From CAUPWF01 sp036656795 (lineage in GTDB: Bacteria > Bacillota > Clostridia > Lachnospirales > Lachnospiraceae): 64,000 nucleotides of DNA. Below are positions 9,225 through 16,336 of this stretch, one piece after another. The position numbers and the translations under genes were made by a program. Location: assembly GCA_036656795.1 (NCBI GenBank), contig JAVXHR010000009.1, positions 1-64,000 on the forward strand, given 5' to 3'. Every line of letters begins with the position of its first letter. Positions within the stretch are counted from its first letter, which is position 1. Under the pieces are notes generated by a model. That model worked only from the letters and a program-made list of their open reading frames with translations, made no database searches and was not told the origin of the DNA.

Positions 9225-11105
9225 CTAATGTGATTTGATTTCTTTCCATAATTGGTTGTATAATACATCATTTTCATCTCCTAAAAACTGAAAGGTTTCA
9301 CAATTTACAAGTGCTTGTGGATCTGGAAATGCAACGGTACTGTTGCGTAGAGCATCATCTTTAATGAGTGCTCTGGCGGCAGTATTCGGTGTGGAATAGG
9401 TAATATAATCAAAGTTTAGTTTTGCAATATCTGGTCGGCAAAGAAAGTTAATAAAAGTTTCGGCATTCTTTTTGTGCTTAGCATTCTTAGGAATGACCCA
9501 GGAATCAATCCAAAGATTTGAACCTTCTTTTGGAATCACATATTCTAAATTGGGATTTTCAAGTTGTGTATAAATGGCTTCTCCGGAATAGATAACACCA
9601 ACGGCAGCTTCATTTCCAATCATTTTATCCCGCACTTGGTCTATTACATATGCCTGTACTAAAGGTTTTTGCTGAATCAATAATTTCTTAGCAGCAGTTA
9701 ATTCATCTAAATCAGTAGAATTCAGAGAATATCCAAGGTATTTTAGTGTAATACCAAAGGCATCCCGCACACTATCTTGCATCAGTATATTGTCAGCATA
9801 TTGTGAATCCCACAACGCAGACCAACTATCAATGGGTTCTGTTACCATGGTTTTGTTATAGAGAATACCAACGGTTCCCCAACAATACGGAATTGAATAT
9901 AAATTACCGGGATCAAATTGTTGGGATTGCTCCATGTATGTGGTTCCAATATTTTTAATATTTGGAATATGATCATAATTAATTTTGGCTAATAAATCAT
10001 TTTCTATCATACGCTGAATCATATAATCAGATGGACATACCACATCGTAGAAAATAGCGCCCGATTGCACTTTGGGGTACATAATTTCATTGGTTTCATA
10101 TTCTTCGTAGACAACATTGATCCCTGTTTCTTTTTCAAACATTGTAATCACGTCAGGATCGATATATTCCCCCCAATTATATACAATTACTTGATTGTCT
10201 CCGGTTAGATTTTCTGTGGAGCTATAGAAAAACCCACCTGCAATAATAATGAGTACTAGGCTAACGGGAATGATTCTCCTAAAGATAATACGGGATGCTT
10301 TTTGTAATCCAGATGGTTTACGATGTCCCAAAGAGGAAGATTTGGGACTAGGTGATACATTAATCAATATTAATAATAATAATACAGATACAAAAAGCAA
10401 GGAGGAAAGTGCGTACATCTCCGGTTTAATTCCTTTTCGTACTTCACTATATATCTTCGTGGATAGGGTATCGATACCGGGGCCTTTTGTAAAGTGAGTA
10501 ATAATAAAATCATCTAATGACATGGTAAAAGCAAGAAGAAATCCAGAACTTACGCCGGGAAGAATATCAGGGAATACCACCTTGAAAAATGCATGGAAAG
10601 GGGAAGCTCCTAGATCTAAGGCAGCTTCATAGGTATTTCGATTTGTTTGCTTTAACTTTGGCATAACACTTAAAATTACATAAGGAATATTAAAGGTAAT
10701 ATGTGCTAATAAAATCGTAGAAAAACCCAAGGAAAATCGAAAGGCAATAAATAATAGCATCAGGGATATTCCAGTTACAATATCTGCATTCAGCATAGGA
10801 ATGTTCGTGATACCCATTAATGTGGTCCGAAATTTATGCTTCATAGATTGAATGCCAATGGCAGCAGCAGTTCCGATTAAAGTTGCAATAAATGCAGAAA
10901 GTAAAGCAATAATTAGTGTCGTATATAAAGCATTCATGATTTGATCATTTTGAAAAAGCTGAATATACCACTTCCCAGTGAATCCACCCCATTTGGCGCG
11001 TGTTTTTGAATTGTTAAAGGATAGCACAAATAGTGTGATGATAGGGGCATACAATAAAATAATAATAAATGCAAGATAGAATCGTTGTAGATATTTTTTA
11101 ATCAA
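9225..11105 (-). CDS. Fused spermidine/putrescine ABC transporter permease and substrate-binding protein (PotC-PotD)
   Basis: 626 residues joining two usually separate proteins. Residues 1 to about 265 are a PotC-type inner membrane permease with the EAA loop (EAALDLGASPFHAFFKVVFPDILPG). A linker and one hydrophobic segment (PVSLVLIIIAGGFFY) lead into a PotD-type polyamine-binding domain from about residue 300 (VIVYNWGEYIDPDVITMFEKETG) to the end. The binding protein is thus tethered by a transmembrane helix and needs no lipobox; none is seen. With PotA and PotB it forms a complete importer. Its start overlaps the end of potB by 4 bp. The frame is unbroken through the junction, so this is a real fusion and not a frameshift. 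Confidence 0.93.
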   Translation of the reverse strand: MIKKYLQRFYLAFIIILLYAPIITLFVLSFNNSKTRAKWGGFTGKWYIQLFQNDQIMNALYTTLIIALLSAFIATLIGTAAAIGIQSMKHKFRTTLMGITNIPMLNADIVTGISLMLLFIAFRFSLGFSTILLAHITFNIPYVILSVMPKLKQTNRNTYEAALDLGASPFHAFFKVVFPDILPGVSSGFLLAFTMSLDDFIITHFTKGPGIDTLSTKIYSEVRKGIKPEMYALSSLLFVSVLLLLILINVSPSPKSSSLGHRKPSGLQKASRIIFRRIIPVSLVLIIIAGGFFYSSTENLTGDNQVIVYNWGEYIDPDVITMFEKETGINVVYEEYETNEIMYPKVQSGAIFYDVVCPSDYMIQRMIENDLLAKINYDHIPNIKNIGTTYMEQSQQFDPGNLYSIPYCWGTVGILYNKTMVTEPIDSWSALWDSQYADNILMQDSVRDAFGITLKYLGYSLNSTDLDELTAAKKLLIQQKPLVQAYVIDQVRDKMIGNEAAVGVIYSGEAIYTQLENPNLEYVIPKEGSNLWIDSWVIPKNAKHKKNAETFINFLCRPDIAKLNFDYITYSTPNTAARALIKDDALRNSTVAFPDPQALVNCETFQFLGDENDVLYNQLWKEIKSH

Positions 11106-11923
11106 AATGTATTCCCCTCCCCATCATTATCGTATTTTGCAATTAAAGCCATACTTGCAATAATAAATATCATAAGTACAAGAGAAAGACCAGAACCAAC
11201 ATGCCAGTTGCTTCCTTGCTTAAATTCTTGTTCGATGACATTGCCAATTAATAGTATCTTACTTCCTCCTAATAAATCGGAAATTACAAATGTGGTAAGA
11301 GCCGGGACAAATACCATGGTAATTCCACTAATGATACCGGGCATGCTAAGTGGAAGTATAATCTTTGTTAATGTCTGTCTAGCAGTTGCACCTAAGTCTT
11401 TTGCAGCGAAGATAACGTCTTTGTCAATCTTGGAAAGAACATTATAGATGGGAAGCACCATAAAGGGCAAAAAATTATATACCATACCTAAGATAATAGC
11501 ATAGGGGGTGTTAATAATAGATTGATTTGGTAAGTGCAAAAAAGTAAGTAGGGCATTAATGATGCCATTTTTTTCTAATAATGTCTGCCAAGCTAACGTA
11601 CGTAACAAGAAATTCATCCACATGGGAAGAATAAAGATAAGTACAACAAAACTTGTTTGGCTGACATTCATATTGGATAAAATCATTGCAAGTGGATAGG
11701 CAAGCAACAGACAGATAAGAGTACTGATAAAAGACAGCAACAAAGCAAGCCCAAGAGCTTTTAGGTTCTCGGGGGTTGTTATCTTTGCTAGATTAAGCAA
11801 AGTAAACTCTCCATTTTGATTGGTTAAGCCATAATATACAATCATAAGAAGAGGAATAATAATGAAAGATGTGGCCCAAAACAAATAAGGTCCTGCTAAT
11901 AATTTTTTACTCTTCAATTGCAA
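11102..11923 (-). CDS. potB: Spermidine/putrescine ABC transporter permease PotB
   Basis: 273 residues with six predicted membrane segments and the cytoplasmic EAA loop AAKDLGATARQTLTKIILPLSMPG that docks on the ATPase. It pairs with the PotC part of the neighbouring fused protein to make the membrane channel for polyamine uptake. Its 5' end overlaps the 3' end of potA by 17 bp and its 3' end overlaps the next gene by 4 bp, so the three are translationally coupled. Confidence 0.93.
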   Translation of the reverse strand: MQLKSKKLLAGPYLFWATSFIIIPLLMIVYYGLTNQNGEFTLLNLAKITTPENLKALGLALLLSFISTLICLLLAYPLAMILSNMNVSQTSFVVLIFILPMWMNFLLRTLAWQTLLEKNGIINALLTFLHLPNQSIINTPYAIILGMVYNFLPFMVLPIYNVLSKIDKDVIFAAKDLGATARQTLTKIILPLSMPGIISGITMVFVPALTTFVISDLLGGSKILLIGNVIEQEFKQGSNWHVGSGLSLVLMIFIIASMALIAKYDNDGEGNTF

Positions 11924-12980
11924 CAGCCTCCGCGTCTTCAGATTCAGGCTTTTTCATAATCTGTATGTCAAAGGGGTCTACCCTTAGTCCGACTTGAGTT
12001 CCTTCTTGAAACATGTCGGTACTGTGTACAAGCCATTCATAATTGTTTGCAGTTACTTCCATCTCGTAGTGTACACCTTTAAAGATGAGATGTGTTACAA
12101 CTCCGTCCATAACTCCTTTTCCTGGTTTTACCAGGTCAATATCTTCCGGTCTGATAACGGCATCGACGGGTTTATTTTTACCAAATCCAGAATCTACACA
12201 TTTAAAATTAACTCCAAGAATCTTTACAAGCTTGTCTTCCACCATAATGGCAGGAAGAATATTGCTTTCACCAATAAAGTCTGCAACAAATGCATTCTGT
12301 GGTTCGTTATATATATCTTCAGGGGTTCCAATCTGTTGAATATACCCTTGATTCATAACGACAATAGTATCGGACATGGTTAATGCTTCTTCTTGATCAT
12401 GAGTAACATAGACAAATGTAATCCCCAGTTCGTTTTTTAAACGAATTAATTCATATTGCATGTCTTGGCGAAGTTTTAAATCCAACGCACCTAATGGCTC
12501 ATCTAATAATAGTACTTTTGGTTCATTTACAATAGCTCTGGCAATGGCAATTCGTTGCTGTTGTCCACCACTTAAAGAATCGGGAGTACGATCGTCAAAT
12601 CCTTCTAGATTCACTAGCTTTAATGCATAGGCAATCTTATCTTTAATGTATGCCTTGCTTTTTCCTTTAATTTTTAAGCCAAAGGCAATATTTTCTGCAA
12701 TGTTCATATGGGAAAAAAGAGCATACTTTTGAAATACAGTATTTAATTGACGCTTGTTTGGAGCAATATCAGTCATGTTTTTTCCATCAAATATTACTTT
12801 TCCAGAGTCAGGTGTTTCGAATCCACCTAAAATGCGGAGCAGTGTAGTCTTTCCACAACCACTGGGGCCTAGTAATGTAAGAAATTCATTCTCCCGAATA
12901 TACAGATTCAATTCATTTAGTACAATGTTTTCTCCAAACGATTTAGAAATATCTACAATATCAATTAATTTATGTGCCAT
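11907..12980 (-). CDS. potA: Spermidine/putrescine ABC transporter ATPase PotA
   Basis: 357 residues from the ATG at 12980, chosen because GGAGG sits five bases upstream; the ATG at 12992 overlaps that ribosome site and is less likely. Motifs: Walker A GPSGCGKTT, Q-loop, signature LSGGQQQRIAIARA, Walker B VLLLDEPLGALD and switch His in VTHDQEEAL. The C-terminal third is a TOBE/MOP-type regulatory domain. It powers polyamine import. It begins 12 bp after the aroC stop, so the transporter is expressed with chorismate synthase. Confidence 0.95.
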   Translation of the reverse strand: MAHKLIDIVDISKSFGENIVLNELNLYIRENEFLTLLGPSGCGKTTLLRILGGFETPDSGKVIFDGKNMTDIAPNKRQLNTVFQKYALFSHMNIAENIAFGLKIKGKSKAYIKDKIAYALKLVNLEGFDDRTPDSLSGGQQQRIAIARAIVNEPKVLLLDEPLGALDLKLRQDMQYELIRLKNELGITFVYVTHDQEEALTMSDTIVVMNQGYIQQIGTPEDIYNEPQNAFVADFIGESNILPAIMVEDKLVKILGVNFKCVDSGFGKNKPVDAVIRPEDIDLVKPGKGVMDGVVTHLIFKGVHYEMEVTANNYEWLVHSTDMFQEGTQVGLRVDPFDIQIMKKPESEDAEAVAIEE

Positions 12981-12992
12981 ATTGTCCTCCAT

Positions 12993-14090
12993 CTATTTAT
13001 AAAAATCAATCAAACGATCTAATTGAGTGTGCATATTCAAACATAACATATCCATGAGTGTTAATGCAACCATGGATTCCACTACAACGACAGCTCTTGG
13101 AACAATGGTAACGTCATGACGTCCAGTTACAGTAATGTTCACAGAGTCGCCACGGTTATTTACAGACTCTTGTGCCTGTGAGATAGATGGAGTTGGTTTG
13201 ATGGCGGCACGAAGTATCAGATCACTTCCATCACTGATGCCACCTAAGACTCCTCCTGCATGGTTTGATTTTTTGTGAATGAGTCCATTTGTTGTACAAA
13301 AACAATCGTTATGAAAACTGCCTTTTGAAATAGAAGATGCAAATCCATCGCCAATCTCAAAGCCCTTTACAGAGCCAATGGACATAACGGCTTTTGCTAG
13401 ATTTGCCTCCAATTTATCAAAGACAGGTTCCCCAATTCCAATGGGAACGTTGGTAACAATACATTCTATCACGCCACCTATAGAATCGTGTTCAGACATA
13501 ATTTGTTCTAATTCTAATTGGGCCTGTTTTGCATAAGCATTATTGGGCATATAGAGTGAGTTTTCATTAATCTGTGTATATATATAATCAGAGGGCGAAA
13601 CGGTAACTGATCCAATGGATTTAGAATAGGTGGTACATGTAATCCCAAGCTGTGATAATAGCTTACTGGCAATGGCGCCGGCTGCAACACGCCCAATAGT
13701 TTCGCGACCGGAAGAACGTCCACCACCACGAAGGTCACGAATGCCGTATTTATACTCATAAGTGTAGTCACTATGTCCGGGGCGATAAATATCTTCCAAA
13801 GCTTGATAATCCGCAGAATGATAATCTACATTTTTAATTTGCAATGCGATAGGAGCACCGGTTGTCCGATGATGATAGATTCCGGATAGAATTTCTACAT
13901 GGTCAGGTTCTTTCCTTGATGTGGCATATGGATTTTGATTGGGTTTGCGTCGCTCTAAAAATTTTTGAATATCAAGGGCATGAAGTTCTAAACCGGATGG
14001 GCAACCATCAATAACAACGCCCATACTGTCCCCATGAGATTCACCCCATGTGGTAATGCAAAATAATGTTCCGAAACTAGAACCAGACAT
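12993..14090 (-). CDS. aroC: Chorismate synthase AroC
   Basis: 365 residues. It converts EPSP to chorismate, the last step of the common aromatic pathway, using reduced FMN. Family signatures seen are GESHGDSMGVVIDGCPSGL near the N-terminus, GGGRSSGRETIGRVAAGA (about 120-140) and GVLGGISDG. The start follows AAAGGAGG. It heads a minus-strand operon that continues into the polyamine transporter genes. The rest of the aromatic pathway in this window (DAHP synthase, aroB, aroE) lies about 41 kb away on the other strand. Confidence 0.96.
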   Translation of the reverse strand: MSGSSFGTLFCITTWGESHGDSMGVVIDGCPSGLELHALDIQKFLERRKPNQNPYATSRKEPDHVEILSGIYHHRTTGAPIALQIKNVDYHSADYQALEDIYRPGHSDYTYEYKYGIRDLRGGGRSSGRETIGRVAAGAIASKLLSQLGITCTTYSKSIGSVTVSPSDYIYTQINENSLYMPNNAYAKQAQLELEQIMSEHDSIGGVIECIVTNVPIGIGEPVFDKLEANLAKAVMSIGSVKGFEIGDGFASSISKGSFHNDCFCTTNGLIHKKSNHAGGVLGGISDGSDLILRAAIKPTPSISQAQESVNNRGDSVNITVTGRHDVTIVPRAVVVVESMVALTLMDMLCLNMHTQLDRLIDFYK

Positions 14091-14131
14091 TTGTAATTCC
14101 TCCTTTATTTATTATATGCGTAACATATCCT

Positions 14132-14160
14132 ATTATATAAGAAGATAAAAAAACCTGCAA
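14132..14160 (-). promoter_or_regulatory. Promoter for the aroC-pot-rlu operon
   Basis: On the minus strand TTGCAG (14155-14160) and TATAAT (14132-14137) are separated by exactly 17 bp. The -10 is perfect and the -35 matches three of six. It lies 40 bp upstream of the aroC start codon. Confidence 0.6.
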
Positions 14161-14187
14161 TCACTAAATTTTAAAAATTCAAATGGG

Positions 14188-14216
14188 TTGACCTTAACGC
14201 GATAACATGGTACAGT
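14188..14216 (+). promoter_or_regulatory. Promoter for the lysine-riboswitch transcript
   Basis: TTGACC (14188-14193) and TACAGT (14211-14216) with 17-bp spacing, ending about 16 bp before the riboswitch P1 stem. It is divergent to the aroC promoter. Confidence 0.5.
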
Positions 14217-14232
14217 GTCATATATAAAAGAA

Positions 14233-14402
14233 TAACCGGAATAGAGGCGCATGATTTATCAGTATGATATCATAAAAAGTAGGGAAACTGTGATATAGGA
14301 AAGGAAATCGTGCCGAAGAGATTATGTTTTCCCAAGACGAATCTCTGGGATACAGCAGAATATGCTGTGTACTGTCACATTATGTGGAGCGCTATCGGTG
14401 TG
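14233..14402 (+). promoter_or_regulatory. Lysine riboswitch (L box)
   Basis: The region carries the conserved L-box blocks in order: ATAGAGGCGC (14241-14250), AGTA shortly after, GGAAAGG, GTGCCGAAG (about 14309-14318), CTGGGATACAGC, and GTGGAGCGCTATCGGT at the 3' end. The closing P1 helix can be drawn between ACCG-ATAG near 14235-14244 (two bases bulged) and CTATCGGT at 14392-14399. In the known class, lysine binding stabilises the aptamer and lets a downstream terminator form. A terminator is present at 14439-14481 before the transporter gene, which fits transcriptional OFF control. Confidence 0.88.
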
Positions 14403-14438
14403 AGAACTTACAGAATACATCTGAAGGATATAAACATA

Positions 14439-14481
14439 CCATGGATACGTTTCAATTGAAATGTGTTTCGTGGCTTTTTTT
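14439..14481 (+). terminator. Riboswitch-controlled intrinsic terminator
   Basis: Inner 8-bp stem CGTTTCAA/TTGAAATG and outer CCATG/CGTGG stem, followed by seven T residues at 14475-14481. It lies between the L box and the transporter start codon at 14516, the expected expression platform. Confidence 0.8.
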
Positions 14482-14515
14482 ATGTAAAAAAGGAAGAAGA
14501 GAGAAAGGGCAGAAT

Positions 14516-16129
14516 ATGAAAAAACAAATCAAAAAATTTGGAGGAGCAGTTTTCGTGTTACTTTTGATGTTAGCTACAAATCCAATGGTTGCATTTGCAG
14601 CTAAGGAGGCACCAAAACCGGAGATGTTTGCTACATTCTGGGCATTAGTACCACCGATAGTAGCAATTGTTCTGGCATTGATAACAAAAGAAGTATATAG
14701 TTCATTGTTTGTTGGAGTCTTGGTCGGTGGATTATTTTTTTCTGGATTCACATTTGAAAAAACAGTAACCCATATTTTCCAAGATGGGATTATTGGAGTT
14801 TTGTCGGATAGCTATAATGTAGGAATTTTAATTTTTCTTGTTATCCTTGGAACTATGGTAAGTCTTATGAACAAAGCGGGAGGATCTGCAGCGTTTGGAG
14901 AATGGGCAGGGAAAAGAATTAAAACAAGAGTAGGAGCTCAGCTTGCTACCATATGTCTAGGTGTGTTGATTTTTATTGATGATTATTTTAATTGTCTGAC
15001 GGTAGGTAGTGTTATGCGACCGATTACAGACCAACATCAGGTTTCGCGTTCTAAATTAGCTTATCTTATTGATGCTACAGCAGCACCAGTCTGTATTATA
15101 GCACCTATATCGTCTTGGGCGGCAGCTGTTACAGGATTTGTAGAAGGCGAGGATGGATTATCAATTTTTATTCGTGCTATTCCTTATAATTTTTATGCGT
15201 TATTGACAATTGTTATGATGATAGGGCTTGTAGTGTTGAATGTAGATTATGGTCCTATGAAAAAACACGAAGATAATGCGAAACTAGGAGATTTGTTTAC
15301 CACAGAGGATCGTCCGTATGCAAATGCTGTATCAGAGTGTGGGGAGAATGCAACCGGAAAAGTCATTGATTTGTTAATTCCGATTTTAACACTTATTGTA
15401 TGTTGTGTAATAGGGATGATCTATACTGGAGGATTCTTTAAGGGTGCTGGATTTGTGGAAGCATTTTCTCATAGTGATGCTTCAATTGGATTGGTATTCG
15501 GAAGTTTCTTTGCATTTGTTATAACCATTATCTTGTATACAGTTAGAAGAGTATTAAAATTCTCAGATTGTATGGGGTGTATTCCGGAGGGATTTAAAGC
15601 AATGGTTCCGGCAATCTTGATACTCACTTTAGCATGGACATTAAAAGCAATGACGGATAGCTTGGGTGCGAAAGAGTTTGTTGCTGAAATTATGGGAAAT
15701 TGTGCAGGAGGCCTGATGAATTTACTTCCGGCGATGATCTTTCTTGTTGCTTGTTTCCTTGCATTTTCAACGGGAACCTCATGGGGTACATTTGGGATTT
15801 TGATTCCGATTGTAGTGGCAGTGTTTGCCGGATCAAATGAAAACATGATGATTATTTCAATATCAGCATGTATGGCAGGAGCTGTCTGTGGAGATCATTG
15901 TTCTCCTATATCGGATACTACAATTATGGCATCAGCAGGAGCGCAGTGTAATCATGTGAACCATGTTTCAACACAATTGCCATATGCATTTACTGTAGCG
16001 ACAGTGTCATTTGTTACATATATTGTAGCCGGATTTGTGCAAAGCGCTTGGATTTCCCTTCCAATAGGAATTGCATTAATGATAGGTGTACTATGGATTA
16101 TTAAAAAGAAAAATATGCACGTTATATAA
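14516..16129 (+). CDS. NhaC-family transporter, probable lysine transporter
   Basis: 537 residues from the ATG at 14516. An in-frame ATG at 14324 would lie inside the lysine riboswitch and is rejected. The N-terminus looks like a signal or first membrane helix (VFVLLLMLATNPMVAFA), followed by about twelve hydrophobic segments of the NhaC/COG1757 type, with conserved FIDDYFNCLTVGSVMRP and GDHCSPISDTTIMAS. Named homologues are Na+/H+ antiporters, but NhaC-superfamily proteins under L boxes have been predicted to carry lysine (the LysW idea). The riboswitch immediately upstream supports that reading. It is transcribed alone and ends in a clear terminator. Confidence 0.82.
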   Translation: MKKQIKKFGGAVFVLLLMLATNPMVAFAAKEAPKPEMFATFWALVPPIVAIVLALITKEVYSSLFVGVLVGGLFFSGFTFEKTVTHIFQDGIIGVLSDSYNVGILIFLVILGTMVSLMNKAGGSAAFGEWAGKRIKTRVGAQLATICLGVLIFIDDYFNCLTVGSVMRPITDQHQVSRSKLAYLIDATAAPVCIIAPISSWAAAVTGFVEGEDGLSIFIRAIPYNFYALLTIVMMIGLVVLNVDYGPMKKHEDNAKLGDLFTTEDRPYANAVSECGENATGKVIDLLIPILTLIVCCVIGMIYTGGFFKGAGFVEAFSHSDASIGLVFGSFFAFVITIILYTVRRVLKFSDCMGCIPEGFKAMVPAILILTLAWTLKAMTDSLGAKEFVAEIMGNCAGGLMNLLPAMIFLVACFLAFSTGTSWGTFGILIPIVVAVFAGSNENMMIISISACMAGAVCGDHCSPISDTTIMASAGAQCNHVNHVSTQLPYAFTVATVSFVTYIVAGFVQSAWISLPIGIALMIGVLWIIKKKNMHVI

Positions 16130-16141
16130 CAGTGAAACAGA

Positions 16142-16178
16142 CACAAAAAAATCCCTAATACTAGGGATTTTTTTTGTG
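16142..16178 (+). terminator. Terminator after the NhaC-family gene
   Basis: AAAAAATCCCTA, a short loop, then TAGGGATTTTTTTT: an A-tract/T-tract flanked stem at 16145-16176, which can work for either strand. Confidence 0.85.
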
Positions 16179-16181
16179 GAA

Positions 16182-16240
16182 ACAAACGAAAACAACATAA
16201 ACAAAAATAAATAAATATAAATAAAGATAAAAACCACATA
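16182..16240 (+). promoter_or_regulatory. Putative operator pair upstream of the dehydratase promoter
   Basis: The 18-mer AAAGATAAAAACCACATA at 16223-16240 matches the repeat before the aldolase operon at 16 of 18 positions. A weaker copy ends at 16199 (13 of 18; core AAAACAACATA). They lie 41 bp apart, close to four helical turns, and 27 bp upstream of the -35 element. Because the same motif occurs only at the two microcompartment promoters as far as I can see, it is a likely binding site for the local regulator, perhaps the DeoR protein at 28829-29596. Confidence 0.55.
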
Positions 16241-16267
16241 AAAAAGCACTAATAAGCGAGGCTTTTA

Positions 16268-16296
16268 TTGACATTGGGGAAAAATGAGAATATAAT
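16268..16296 (+). promoter_or_regulatory. Consensus sigma-A promoter of the dehydratase operon
   Basis: TTGACA (16268-16273), 17-bp spacer, TATAAT (16291-16296): a perfect match to the housekeeping consensus. A promoter this strong suggests control by repression or carbon status more than by activation. Confidence 0.85.
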
Positions 16297-16336
16297 AAGA
16301 GAAATCAATGTTAAAATTGTTTGGAAAGGGGAAAGA

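Noticed and set aside
11994..12383. 129-codon plus-strand frame inside potA
   Set aside because: Overlaps the C-terminal domain of a clear ATPase; Cys/Phe-rich nonsense translation.
14324..14515. 64-residue N-terminal extension of the NhaC-family protein
   Set aside because: The region is the lysine riboswitch and its terminator, not coding sequence.
16268..16336. N-terminal extension of the dehydratase from an earlier start
   Set aside because: It would begin at the -35 hexamer and cover the whole promoter; the ATG at 16337 has the ribosome site.
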